DNA from: Rivibacter subsaxonicus | Lineage (GTDB): Bacteria; Pseudomonadota; Gammaproteobacteria; Burkholderiales; Burkholderiaceae_C | Assembly: GCF_004217215.1 (NCBI RefSeq) | Contig: NZ_SHKP01000005.1 | Span: forward strand, 795,863-859,862 | Reading direction: 5' to 3' | DNA: 64,000 nt | Shown here: in pieces, positions 9,212 through 18,850 of the stretch | Layout of the letters: each line of letters opens with the position of its first letter | Numbering within the stretch: position 1 is the first letter of the stretch | Made by a program: the position numbers and the translations under genes | The notes under the pieces: model-generated | The model's input: only the letters and a program-made list of their open reading frames with translations | Databases searched by the model: none | Told to the model about the DNA's origin: nothing

Positions 9212-10498
9212 TCAGCGCGCCGAGCCGGCCACCATGTCGAAGCGGAACAGCCGGCACTCGATCGGCCCGTTCCACATCGGAATGCGGCGGCTTTCCTTGA
9301 GTCGCATCGCCTGCGGCAGCTTCGCGTCCGGACTCAGCACCCAGGCGGTCCAGCCGGCGTAGTGGCGCTTCCAGTGCGCCGCCAGGCGACTCGCGAAATC
9401 GGCGGCATCGGTGGCGCCCTCGAATCCTTCTCGGGCAGCATGTGCCGCGGCGCTGTGCGGCGGATCGCCGACGCGATGCACGCGCGGCGAGCGACCGGCA
9501 CCCTTGGGCTCGATGCGCTCGCCGTAGGGCGGATTGAGCATCAGCGTGCCATGGTCCGCGGGCGCTACGCGTTGCAAGGCATCGGCGGTCTTGAACTCGA
9601 TGGCCTTGAACGTCGCCGTCAGCACCCCGGCACGCTCGGCGTTGCGGGTCGCGAAGTCGGTCATGCGAAACGACACGTCGCCGGCATGGATCGCGACCCG
9701 CGGCGCATGCACCGCGGCGCGGGCCTGCTCGCGCAGCTCGCGCCAGGCGGCCTGCTCGGCGGCCTCGCGAAACGGCCGCTGGCGCTCGAAGGCAAAGCGG
9801 CGGCCGATGCCGGGCGCGATGCCGCACGCCATCTGGGCCGCCTCGATCGCGATCGTGCCCGAGCCGCAGACCGGGTCGAGCAGCGGCCCGTCCTCCTCGC
9901 GGCCCTGCCAGCCGGCGGCGGCGAGCATCGCGGCGGCCAGCGTTTCCTTCAGCGGCGCCTCGCCCTTGTCCTCGCGCCAGCCGCGCTTGAACAGCGCCTC
10001 GCCCGAGGTGTCGACGTAGATCGTGGCCTCGAACTCGCCGAGGTGCAGCACCAGCGGCAGGTCGGGGTGGCGCAACTCGACGCTCGGCCGGGTGCCTTCG
10101 CGCTCGCGGATCTGGTCGCAGACCGCGTCCTTGATGCGCAGCGCAGCGAAGTTCAGGCTCTTCAGCGGCGAGCGGGTCGCGGTCACGTCGACCCGCAAGG
10201 TTTCGCGCGGGCCGATCCAGTGGCCCCAGTCGACCTCGCGCGCCAGCGCATAGAGATGATCCTCGTGGCCGTAGGGGCCGTGCATCACTTCGACCAGCAC
10301 ACGCTGGGCGATGCGGCTGCCGAGGTTGAGCGCCATCGCCTCGCGCGGGCCGCCATTGACGGACACGCCACCGCGGCGCGTCTGCGGCTCGCTGCCCGGC
10401 AGCAGGCGGCCGACTTCTTCGGCAAGCCAGGCCTCGGCGCCGGCGGCGCAGGGGAGGAAGAGCTGGGCGGGGCCGTGGTCCTCGCTTTCGATGTTCAC
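9212..10498 (-). CDS. rlmL: THUMP-domain SAM-dependent RNA methyltransferase (RlmL N-terminal type)
   Basis: 428 aa. An N-terminal THUMP-type RNA-binding half is followed by a class I methyltransferase domain with the SAM loop LLDPVCGSGTIAIEAA and the catalytic N-P-P-Y motif (LMLNPPYGER), typical of N2-guanine methyltransferases. It corresponds to the RlmL half of E. coli RlmKL, which makes m2G2445 in 23S rRNA; the RlmK half is absent, as is common outside enterics. GTG 10498 (VNIESEDHGPAQLFLP) is the likely start, because the frame upstream is Arg-rich and non-homologous in appearance. Transcribed in the same direction as rpoN, 202 bp downstream of it. Confidence 0.85.
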   Translation of the reverse strand: MNIESEDHGPAQLFLPCAAGAEAWLAEEVGRLLPGSEPQTRRGGVSVNGGPREAMALNLGSRIAQRVLVEVMHGPYGHEDHLYALAREVDWGHWIGPRETLRVDVTATRSPLKSLNFAALRIKDAVCDQIREREGTRPSVELRHPDLPLVLHLGEFEATIYVDTSGEALFKRGWREDKGEAPLKETLAAAMLAAAGWQGREEDGPLLDPVCGSGTIAIEAAQMACGIAPGIGRRFAFERQRPFREAAEQAAWRELREQARAAVHAPRVAIHAGDVSFRMTDFATRNAERAGVLTATFKAIEFKTADALQRVAPADHGTLMLNPPYGERIEPKGAGRSPRVHRVGDPPHSAAAHAAREGFEGATDAADFASRLAAHWKRHYAGWTAWVLSPDAKLPQAMRLKESRRIPMWNGPIECRLFRFDMVAGSAR

Positions 10499-10700
10499 AG
10501 CGCGGCCTCCGCTGCGGGGCGCGACGCCAAGGCCGAGGTGTCGGCCGCTGGCGCTGTTCGCGCTGCGTCGATCCCCGCTGCGCGGGCGTTCGGCGCAGCA
10601 GCCGCGCCTGCGAAGCTGCGCAGCGAAGCCGAACGAGTCAAGCGCCTGCACTGCGCACGTTCCGAGGCGCCACGCTGCGGCGCTTGCTCGCCGAGTGCGC

Positions 10701-12278
10701 TCACAGCGCCCGCCTCAAATTCGCCGGCGCGATCTTCATCGCTTCGCGGTACTTGGCGACGGTGCGCCGCGCGACCGTGATGCCCTGCTCGCCGAGCATC
10801 TCGGAGAGCTGGCTGTCGGACAGCGGCTTGACGCCGTCCTCGGCCGCCACCAGCTGCTTGATCAGCGCCCGCACCGCGGTGCTCGAGGCATTGCCGCCGG
10901 CCTCGGTGTTGAGCGAGCTGCCGAAGAAGTACTTCAGCTCGAAGGTGCCGTGCGGCGTGCTCATGTACTTGGCGGTGGTCACGCGCGAGATCGTGCTTTC
11001 GTGCAGGCCGAGCTCGTCGGCGATCTCGCGCAGCACCAGCGGCTGCATCGCGATCGCGCCGTGGCTGAAGAAGCCCTTCTGGCGCTCGACGATGGCCTGG
11101 CTGACGCGCTGGATGGTGTCGAAGCGCTGCAGGATGTTCTTCATGAACCAGCGCGCCTCCTGCAGCCGCGCGCCGAGCGCGGGCGCGCCATCGCCGGCAC
11201 CGGTGCGCGCGGCACCGCGCGGGCCACGCTGCTGCTTGAGCGCCTGCGCGTAGAGGTCGTTGATGCGCAGCTTGGGCATCACGTCCGGGTTGAGCGTCAC
11301 GCGCCAGCCGCGACCGGCCTTCTGCACGATCACGTCGGGCACCACGATGTTGGCCTCGGCGCGCGCGAAGGGCCGCGCCGGCTTGGGCTCGCAGCGGCGG
11401 ATCAGCGCCTGCGCGGCCTTCAGCAACTCCTCGTCGGCGCCGGTGGCCCCCATCAGCTTGCGCCAGTCGCGCCGCGCGAGCAGCTCGAGGTGGTGCTTGC
11501 AGATCAGGATCGCGATCATCTGCGCCTCGCTGCGCGGCTGCTGGCGCAGCTGCAACACGAGGCAGTCGGCCAGATCGCGCGCGCCGACGCCGAGCGGGTC
11601 CAGGCTCTGCAGCCAGCCGAGCGCGCATTGCAGTCGCGAGCGCAGCTCCTCGCAGGCCTCGGCGTCGTCGCCGGCCAGGCGTTCGGCGATCTCGGCCGGC
11701 GAATCGGCGAGGTAGCCGTTCTCGTCGAGCGAATCGATCAGCATCAGCACCGCGGCGCGGTCGGCGTCCGACAGGCGCATGCCGCGCAGCTGCTCGCGCA
11801 GGTGGTCTTCCAGGCTCGGCGCGGCCGTGCTGCGCTCGAAGGGGTCGTAGTCCTCGCCGTCGTTGCTGGAGGACGACGAACCGACGCTCGACGGGGTCTC
11901 GCGGATGCCGTCGAAGTCCTCGCGCTCGGTGCCGTTCTCCCAGTCGTCGCGCGCGGTGCTGCCGAAGTCGATGCCGTCGATGCCGGGCTCGCCATCGCCG
12001 GCGCTGACGTTGTCGGCGGCGCCGTCCCAGGGCTCGTCGGCCATGCTGCGCTCGCCGGCCGAGACCTCGCTCGAGGTCGCGGCGCCGGCCGCGGCCAGCG
12101 TGTCGTAGGGGCCTGGGCCGGCCTCCTCGTCGACCTCGATGAAGGGATTGGTCTCGAGCATCTGCTCGATTTCCTGGTGCAGCTCGAGCGTCGACAGCTG
12201 CAACAGGCGGATCGATTGCTGCAGCTGCGGCGTCAGCGCCAGGTGCTGCGAGAGGCGGACGTTCAGCGAGGGCTTCAT
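10701..12278 (-). CDS. rpoN: RNA polymerase sigma-54 factor RpoN
   Basis: Sigma factor for enhancer-dependent promoters (nitrogen, motility, transport genes). The 525-aa protein has Gln/Leu-rich region I (LSQHLALTPQLQQSIRLLQL), an acidic region II (about 45-150, rich in Asp, Ser and Gly), the core-binding region III, the helix-turn-helix (LGLHESTISRVTTAKY) and the invariant RpoN box (ARRTVAKYRE) near the end. ATG 12278 (MKPSLNV) matches the usual start; ATG 12284 would add two residues. It follows lptB with an 88-bp spacer that contains a dispersed repeat. The hpf and ptsN genes often found after rpoN are absent. Confidence 0.96.
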   Translation of the reverse strand: MKPSLNVRLSQHLALTPQLQQSIRLLQLSTLELHQEIEQMLETNPFIEVDEEAGPGPYDTLAAAGAATSSEVSAGERSMADEPWDGAADNVSAGDGEPGIDGIDFGSTARDDWENGTEREDFDGIRETPSSVGSSSSSNDGEDYDPFERSTAAPSLEDHLREQLRGMRLSDADRAAVLMLIDSLDENGYLADSPAEIAERLAGDDAEACEELRSRLQCALGWLQSLDPLGVGARDLADCLVLQLRQQPRSEAQMIAILICKHHLELLARRDWRKLMGATGADEELLKAAQALIRRCEPKPARPFARAEANIVVPDVIVQKAGRGWRVTLNPDVMPKLRINDLYAQALKQQRGPRGAARTGAGDGAPALGARLQEARWFMKNILQRFDTIQRVSQAIVERQKGFFSHGAIAMQPLVLREIADELGLHESTISRVTTAKYMSTPHGTFELKYFFGSSLNTEAGGNASSTAVRALIKQLVAAEDGVKPLSDSQLSEMLGEQGITVARRTVAKYREAMKIAPANLRRAL

Positions 12279-12295
12279 TGACATGCCCAGCCGGG

Positions 12296-12366
12296 CGCCG
12301 GACCGTCCCAAGGCCGGCTGCGCCCCCCTCGGGGGCAGTGAGTGGCAAAGCCGCGAGCGTGGGGGC
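12296..12366 (+). repeat. Dispersed intergenic repeat, copy A (between rpoN and lptB)
   Basis: The block begins GCGCCGGACCGTCCCAAG, continues with a C-tract/G-tract (CCCCCCTCGGGGGC) and ends GCGTGGGGGC. Related blocks lie at 25095-25164 (opposite orientation), 61781-61850 and, more weakly, 34698-34752. GC-rich elements of this look are common between genes in Burkholderiales. Confidence 0.6.
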
Positions 12367-12372
12367 CCATGG

Positions 12373-13152
12373 TCACATCCGGAAATGCTCGCCGAGGTAG
12401 ACCTTGCGCACGTCGGGGTTCTCGACGATCTGCTCGGGGCGGCCCTCGGCCAGCACGCGGCCTTCGCTGATGATGTAGGCGCGGTCGCAGATGCCCAGCG
12501 TCTCGCGCACGTTGTGGTCGGTGATCAGCACGCCGATGCCGCGCGCCTTGAGGAAGCCGATGATGCGCTGGATCTCGATGACCGCGATCGGGTCGACGCC
12601 GGCAAAGGGCTCGTCGAGCAGGATGAAGCGCGGCTGGGTGGCCAGCGCACGCGCGATCTCGACCCGGCGCCGCTCGCCGCCCGACAGCGCCGGTGCCGGC
12701 GACTCGCGCAGCTTCTCGATGCTCAGGTCGTTGAGCAGCCCGCTCAGCAGCTCGCTGATGCGGCCGTCCGAGTAGGGCTTGCCGTCGGCGTCGAGCTGCA
12801 GCTCGAGCACCGCGCGGATGTTCTCCTCGACCGTCAGGCGCCGGAAGATCGAGGCCTCCTGCGGCAGGTACGACAGCCCGAGGCGCGAGCGCTCGTGGAT
12901 CGGCATGCGCTCCACCGCCTTGCCGTCGATATGGATGTCGCCGGCATCGGCGCGTACCAGGCCGACGATCATGTAGAAGCTGGTCGTCTTGCCGGCGCCG
13001 TTGGGGCCGAGCAGGCCGACCACTTCGCCAGCCTGCACCGACAGGTGCACGTCCTTGACCACCTTGCGCGCGCCGTAGCTCTTCTGCAGGCCGCGCGCCT
13101 CGAGGCGGCTCTCACCGACCCCGTTCGCGCTGCCGTTGCCGTTGATGGCCAT
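12373..13152 (-). CDS. lptB: LPS export ABC transporter ATPase LptB
   Basis: 259-aa cytosolic ATPase that powers lipopolysaccharide extraction by LptFG. Walker A ([16 protein letters not shown], near residue 45), ABC signature ([16 protein letters not shown]), Walker B ([13 protein letters not shown]) and the switch His ([10 protein letters not shown]) are all present, and [10 protein letters not shown] is a family hallmark. A GTG at 13158 would overlap the lptA stop (GTGA); ATG 13152 lies just behind it. Either way it is translationally coupled to lptA. The N-terminus (about 12 residues, rich in Gly, Asn and Ser) is longer than usual. Confidence 0.95.
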   Translation of the reverse strand: MAINGNGSANGVGESRLEARGLQKSYGARKVVKDVHLSVQAGEVVGLLGPNGAGKTTSFYMIVGLVRADAGDIHIDGKAVERMPIHERSRLGLSYLPQEASIFRRLTVEENIRAVLELQLDADGKPYSDGRISELLSGLLNDLSIEKLRESPAPALSGGERRRVEIARALATQPRFILLDEPFAGVDPIAVIEIQRIIGFLKARGIGVLITDHNVRETLGICDRAYIISEGRVLAEGRPEQIVENPDVRKVYLGEHFRM

Positions 13153-13154
13153 GC

Positions 13155-13736
13155 TCACGGCTTGCCGGACCCCGTGGCGGAACTCGACTTGGCGTCACGC
13201 GGCGTCAGCACGCCGCGCACGCGCCCCGAGGCCACCGGCGAAGCGGGCCCGCCCAGCACCTGGAAGACCTCGGTCGTGTTGTCGAAGGAGATCGTGCTGC
13301 CGGCCACCTCGTCGGCCAGCGTGCTGCCGCGAAAACGCCGCAGCGTGGCCTGGTTGACCAGTTTCACGGTGTCGGCGCGGGCGTCGTACTCGAGCCGCTC
13401 GGCCTCGCCCTCGAGGAACTCCTCGCTGCCCTCGCGCTTCTGGCGAAAGCTGGCCCGCTTGCCGGGGCCGCCGGTGGCCACCGCGAACTGGTAGCCGTCA
13501 GGGCTCTGGCGCACCTCGACCTGGTCGGCGCGGATCACGATCGAGCCCTTGCTGATCTCGACGTTGCCGCTCAGCACCGTGACCTGGCGCAGATCGTCGA
13601 CCCGTGCCGAATCGGCGGCAAAGTTGAGCGGCAGGTTGCGGTCGGCGCGCTCGGCCCGGACGCCCGGCACTGCGGCAGCAAGGAGCAGGGCCAGCATGAG
13701 CGGAACGGCGGTGGCGCGGAACGGAAGTGGTTGCAT
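13155..13736 (-). CDS. lptA: Lipopolysaccharide transport periplasmic protein LptA
   Basis: 193-aa periplasmic bridge protein that carries LPS from LptC to LptD. A signal peptide ([20 protein letters not shown], cleaved near VRA-ERADR) is followed by the beta-jellyroll repeat region: [20 protein letters not shown], then [19 protein letters not shown]. The ATG at 13736 is chosen over the longer frame (13802), which lacks a signal sequence. A TAGAAT box on the minus strand (13768-13763) gives it its own promoter. The usual upstream partners lptC and kdsC are not here; dsbA lies upstream instead. Confidence 0.92.
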   Translation of the reverse strand: MQPLPFRATAVPLMLALLLAAAVPGVRAERADRNLPLNFAADSARVDDLRQVTVLSGNVEISKGSIVIRADQVEVRQSPDGYQFAVATGGPGKRASFRQKREGSEEFLEGEAERLEYDARADTVKLVNQATLRRFRGSTLADEVAGSTISFDNTTEVFQVLGGPASPVASGRVRGVLTPRDAKSSSATGSGKP

Positions 13737-13762
13737 GAATGGCGGCACGAAACTTGCGGTCC

Positions 13763-13768
13763 ATTCTA
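13763..13768 (-). promoter_or_regulatory. Probable -10 box of lptA-lptB-rpoN
   Basis: TAGAAT on the minus strand, ending 26 bases before the lptA ATG. The same hexamer precedes argS, apaG, rpe and the reductase gene in this window. No convincing -35 was seen. Confidence 0.4.
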
Positions 13769-13851
13769 GACCCAAGCTTGGCCGCCACCATGCCTCCTGC
13801 ACGCTGTCGCGTCGGGCCGACGATGCCGGTTGTCGGCCTTGCGGCCTTCGT

Positions 13852-14490
13852 TCAGCCCTTGGTCTTGCGGATCTGGGCGACCAGGTAGTCGGTCACCGCC
13901 AGCGACGCCTCGTTGCCACCGGCCAGCGTGCCGGAGGTGTAGAAGCGGCCGTTGATGCCCATCGCCGGCGTGCCGTCGACCTTGTAGCCCGCCGTCAGCG
14001 TGCTGGCCTGGCGCGCCTTGGTGGCAACGCCGAAGGAGTTCATGACGTCGGCGAACTTGGCGCGATCGACGCCGTTCTTGGCGACAAAGTCGAGCACCTT
14101 CTCCGGCGTGTCGAGCGGGTTGCGCTCGACGTGGATCGCGGCGAAGACCTTGCGGTGCAGGGTGTCGACCAGGCCCAGGGTCTCGATCGCGAAGTAGAGC
14201 TTCTGGTGCAGGACGAACGGCACCTCGCGGAAGGCGACCGGCATGCGCCGGAACAGCACGTCGGCGGGGAGCTTGCGCGACCAGGTGTCGATCGCCGGTT
14301 CGAAGGCGAAGCAGTGCGGGCAGCTGTACGAGAAGAACTCGAGGACCTCGATCTTGTTGGCATCGAGTGTCGGCTGTGGCTGCGAGAGCTTGAGGAAGTT
14401 GGTGCCCGCTACCGGTTGGGCAACGGCAAGGTTGGTTCCGAGCGCGGCGATGGTGGCGGCGCCCAAGGTCGAGAACTCACGGCGATTCAT
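13852..14490 (-). CDS. dsbA: Thiol:disulfide interchange protein DsbA
   Basis: Periplasmic oxidase that introduces disulfide bonds into exported proteins. 212 aa with a signal peptide (cleaved near AVA-QPVAG), active site CPHC (Cys57 and Cys60) after EFFSYS, and the cis-proline loop GTPAMGI near residue 176. The CPHC dipeptide matches the strongly oxidising E. coli type. It lies 54 bp downstream of the SPOR-domain gene on the same strand and may share its transcript. Confidence 0.95.
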   Translation of the reverse strand: MNRREFSTLGAATIAALGTNLAVAQPVAGTNFLKLSQPQPTLDANKIEVLEFFSYSCPHCFAFEPAIDTWSRKLPADVLFRRMPVAFREVPFVLHQKLYFAIETLGLVDTLHRKVFAAIHVERNPLDTPEKVLDFVAKNGVDRAKFADVMNSFGVATKARQASTLTAGYKVDGTPAMGINGRFYTSGTLAGGNEASLAVTDYLVAQIRKTKG

Positions 14491-14544
14491 GCTTGCGGAT
14501 CCAGTCCTGGGTTTCGGTGAAAGGGGGGCCTTGCCTTACTTCTC

Positions 14545-15201
14545 TTACTTCTGCACGCGCACCAGCGCCGCCTCGATGCCGTTGCTGGCGAGCCGGTCCT
14601 GGGTCGACTCGGCCTCGCTGCGCTTCTCGTAGGGGCCCATGCGCACCCGGTACACGGTGCGCCCGCCCTGCTCGCGCTCGGTCAGCTTGGACTCGAAGCC
14701 GGCCAGCGCCAGCTTGGCGCGCTGTTGCTCGGCGTCCTCGGTCCGGCCATAGGCGCCGGCCTGCACGAAATACACGAACGCTTCAGCGGCCGCAGCGGAT
14801 GACGCCCCCGCCGCCGGCTTCTGGCCGGACAGGATCGCCGCCGGATCCCGGACCACGGGCGTGCCCGGCTTGGCGGCCGGCGTCACGACCACGGCCTTGT
14901 CGCCGGGCTTGGGCAGCGCGGGAATGCCGAGGGCCGGCGCGGTGCCGGAGGCCGCCTTCGGCGCGGTCGCGACTCCGTTGCGATTGCCGTTGAGGCCGGC
15001 GTTGGGGTCCCAGTTCTTGTTGCGTTCGGCCTCGGCTGCATCCTGCTCGGCGCTGCGCTGCGGCAGCTTGTCGACGAAGGGGATCGGCACCTTGGTGACA
15101 TAGAGCGCCACGCCGAGCGCCAGCGCCAGGCCGACCAGCAGACCGACGATCAGGCCGAGGATGAAGCCGCCGCGCTGGCGGGCCGGGGAAGTCTTGGGCA
15201 T
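14545..15201 (-). CDS. SPOR-domain membrane protein (FtsN-like)
   Basis: 218 aa. A short basic cytoplasmic tail (MPKTSPARQRGG) and one membrane helix (about residues 13-34) are followed by a long Ala/Pro-rich periplasmic linker and a C-terminal SPOR domain (FVYFVQAGAYGRTEDAEQQR to YRVRMGPYEKRSEAES). SPOR domains bind denuded septal peptidoglycan, so a role at division, as for FtsN, is likely. ATG 15201 is the natural start; the frame upstream is antisense-like. Lies 19 bp after argS, an arrangement common in Burkholderiales. Confidence 0.88.
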   Translation of the reverse strand: MPKTSPARQRGGFILGLIVGLLVGLALALGVALYVTKVPIPFVDKLPQRSAEQDAAEAERNKNWDPNAGLNGNRNGVATAPKAASGTAPALGIPALPKPGDKAVVVTPAAKPGTPVVRDPAAILSGQKPAAGASSAAAAEAFVYFVQAGAYGRTEDAEQQRAKLALAGFESKLTEREQGGRTVYRVRMGPYEKRSEAESTQDRLASNGIEAALVRVQK

Positions 15202-15220
15202 GGGTGGTTTCAACAGGAGC

Positions 15221-16918
15221 TCACATCGATTCCGGGGCCGACACGCCGACCAGCGCCAAGCCGTTGCGTAGCACCTGGGCGACGGCGGCCAGCAGCGCCA
15301 GGCGGGCACGGGTCAGTTCGACGTCGTCGGTGAGAAAGCGTTCGGCGGCGTAGTAGCTGTGGAAGGCGCCGCTGAGATCGCGCAGGTAGAAGGCCACGTC
15401 GTGCGGCGCGAGGTCGCGCGCGGCGCCGGCCAGCATCTCGGGGTAGGTCGCGAGCTTGAGCAGCAGTGCCGTCTCGGTCGGTGCCACCAGTCGCGCCAGA
15501 TCGGCCTGCGCCAGGGCCGCGAGATCGCCGCCACGCTCGGCCGCCCAGTCGCGCAGCACCTTGCTGATGCGGGCATGCGCGTACTGCACGTAGAAGACCG
15601 GGTTCTCGTCGTTCTTCTTGAGCGCGAGGTCGACGTCGAAGGTGAACTCGGTGTCGGCCTTGCGACTGATCAGGAAGAAACGCACCGCGTCGCGGCTGGT
15701 CCAGTCGATCAGGTCGCGCAGCGTCACGTAGCCGCCGCTGCGCTTGGAGATCTTGACCTCCTCGCCGTCCTTCATCACCCGCACCATGGTGTTGAGCACG
15801 TAGTCGGGATAGCCGACCGGGACGCCGACGTTCGCCGCCTGCAGCCCGGCGCGCACGCGGGCGATCGTGCCGTGATGGTCGGTGCCCTGGATGTTGACGA
15901 CCTTGCTGAAGCCGCGCTCCCACTTGCCGATGTGATAGGCCACGTCCGGCACGAAATAGGTGTACGAGCCGTCGGACTTGCGCATCACGCGGTCCTTGTC
16001 GTCGCCGTAGTCGGTCGTGCGCAGCCACAGCGCGCCGCCGTCCTCGAAGGTCTTGCCGGCGGCCACCAGCTTGCGCACCGTCTGCTCGACGCGGCCGCTG
16101 CTGTACAGGCTGGACTCGAGGAAGTAGTTGTCGAAGCGCACGCTGAAGGCCTGCAGGTCCAGGTCCTGCTCGTGGCGCAGATAGGCCACCGCGAACTGGC
16201 GGATGCCGTCGAGATCGTCCGGGTCGCCCGAGGCGCTGAACTCACGGTCGTCGGCCTTGACGGTCTTCTGCGCGAGGAAGTCGGCCGCGATGTCGGCGAT
16301 GTACTCGCCGTTGTAGGCGCTCTCAGGCCAGCCTGCGTCGCCCGGCTTGAGGCCGTCGATGCGGGCCTTGGTGGAGGCGGCCAGCGTGGCGATCTGCACC
16401 CCGGCGTCGTTGTAATAGAACTCGCGCGTGACCTGCCAGCCCTGGCTCTGCTGCAGGTTGCAGATCGCGTCGCCGAGCGCAGCTTGGCGGCCGTGACCGA
16501 CGTGCAGCGGGCCGGTCGGGTTGGCCGAGACGAACTCGACCATCAGCTTGTGGTCGCGCGCCGGCGCATGGCCGAAACGGTCGCCGCCGGCCAGCACCTC
16601 GGCCACGATCTGCTGCTTGGCGGCGGGCTTCAGACGCAGGTTGATGAAGCCGGGGCCGGCGATCTCGAGCGCATCGACCCAGCGCTGCACCGCCGGCTGC
16701 GCCTGCAGCGCGGCGATCAGTGCCTGCGCCAGTTCGCGCGGGTTCTTCTTCAGCGGCCGCGCCAGTTGCATCGCGGCGGTGATCGCGAGGTCGCCGTGCG
16801 CGGCCTGCTTGGGACTTTCGAAAACCGGGGCGGGCGCGTGCTCGGCAGCCTCGCCCGGCGTGACTGTCACCAGCGCGTCAGCCAGCGCCAGCAACAGTTC
16901 TTCCTTGGCGTGAATCAT
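15221..16918 (-). CDS. argS: Arginyl-tRNA synthetase
   Basis: 565-aa class I aminoacyl-tRNA synthetase. It has the N-terminal Add1-type domain, the HIGH motif as HVGH ([19 protein letters not shown], about residue 135), a KMSKS equivalent ([15 protein letters not shown]) and the C-terminal anticodon-binding DALR domain that ends with VSAPESM. The minus-strand TAGAAT at 16930-16925 ends 6 bases before the ATG, so transcription should begin at or next to the start codon: a probable leaderless message. It is divergent from the kinase gene. Confidence 0.96.
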   Translation of the reverse strand: MIHAKEELLLALADALVTVTPGEAAEHAPAPVFESPKQAAHGDLAITAAMQLARPLKKNPRELAQALIAALQAQPAVQRWVDALEIAGPGFINLRLKPAAKQQIVAEVLAGGDRFGHAPARDHKLMVEFVSANPTGPLHVGHGRQAALGDAICNLQQSQGWQVTREFYYNDAGVQIATLAASTKARIDGLKPGDAGWPESAYNGEYIADIAADFLAQKTVKADDREFSASGDPDDLDGIRQFAVAYLRHEQDLDLQAFSVRFDNYFLESSLYSSGRVEQTVRKLVAAGKTFEDGGALWLRTTDYGDDKDRVMRKSDGSYTYFVPDVAYHIGKWERGFSKVVNIQGTDHHGTIARVRAGLQAANVGVPVGYPDYVLNTMVRVMKDGEEVKISKRSGGYVTLRDLIDWTSRDAVRFFLISRKADTEFTFDVDLALKKNDENPVFYVQYAHARISKVLRDWAAERGGDLAALAQADLARLVAPTETALLLKLATYPEMLAGAARDLAPHDVAFYLRDLSGAFHSYYAAERFLTDDVELTRARLALLAAVAQVLRNGLALVGVSAPESM

Positions 16919-16924
16919 TGCCAG

Positions 16925-16930
16925 ATTCTA
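16925..16930 (-). promoter_or_regulatory. Probable -10 box of argS (leaderless start)
   Basis: TAGAAT on the minus strand with only six bases (CTGGCA) before the ATG, so the expected start of transcription coincides with the start codon. Confidence 0.5.
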
Positions 16931-17007
16931 CGGGGCGGGTGCGCCACAAAACGGCGCCGACCGGTCACCGAATGTCGCCACAATGGGTCCAAACCGAAGC
17001 TCGATCC

Positions 17008-18369
<1,362 letters not shown>

Positions 18370-18445
18370 TTGCCGCCGGCGCCCGGCGCTGCTTCAATGG
18401 CTGCCGAGCCATCCGCCCGCAAGGGCCTTCCACTCCGGAGCGTTC

Positions 18446-18832
18446 ATGAGCAACAAGCTGTTCCCCTGCCTGGCGGTCCTGGCCTGCGCCCTGGGCATCT
18501 CGACCTCGGCCGCCGCCGCCACCTGTGAAGCGCAGGCGGCCGAGAAGAAGCTCGCCGGCGCAGCTTCGACCAGCTTCATCAAGAAGTGCGAGGAAGACGG
18601 CCGCGGCACGCCGGCCGCCAGCGGTGGTGCCTGCGAGGCCCAGGCGGCCGAGAAGAAGCTCGCCGGCGCGGCCAAGACCAGCTTCGTCAAGAAGTGCGAG
18701 ACCGACGCCAAGGGCGCCACGGCTGCCAGCAGCGCCGCCGCCAAGTGCGACGCCCAGGCGGCCGAGAAGAAGCTGGCCGGCGCCGCCAAGACCAGCTTCG
18801 TCAAGAAGTGCGTGACCGACGCCGGCGGCTAG
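18446..18832 (+). CDS. Secreted PsiF-repeat protein with three near-identical repeats
   Basis: 128 aa. A signal peptide (about 25 residues, ending SAAAA) is followed by three copies of a 22-residue unit of the form C-[ED]-A-Q-A-A-E-K-K-L-A-G-A-A-x-T-S-F-[IV]-K-K-C. The units lie at nucleotides 18524-18589, 18632-18697 and 18746-18811, with Ala/Gly/Thr-rich spacers between them. Each has two cysteines, probably paired in the periplasm. The unit matches the PsiF repeat family (phosphate-starvation-inducible, function unknown); E. coli PsiF has two, less alike. GGAG sits 5 bases before the ATG. Confidence 0.85.
   Translation: MSNKLFPCLAVLACALGISTSAAAATCEAQAAEKKLAGAASTSFIKKCEEDGRGTPAASGGACEAQAAEKKLAGAAKTSFVKKCETDAKGATAASSAAAKCDAQAAEKKLAGAAKTSFVKKCVTDAGG
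18524..18811 (+). repeat. Three in-frame 66-bp repeats inside the PsiF-like gene
   Basis: Units at 18524, 18632 and 18746 share long identical DNA stretches such as CAGGCGGCCGAGAAGAAGCT. Copies 2 and 3 are the closest pair. Such high DNA identity suggests recent duplication or gene conversion. Confidence 0.8.
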
Positions 18833-18850
18833 TCGCGCTCGCCTGAACCT

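Noticed and set aside
10499..10700. A gene or small RNA between rpoN and the RNA methyltransferase gene
   Set aside because: Only a low-complexity GC-rich extension of the upstream frame was seen; no start with a ribosome site, no hairpin with T-run, no known RNA motif.
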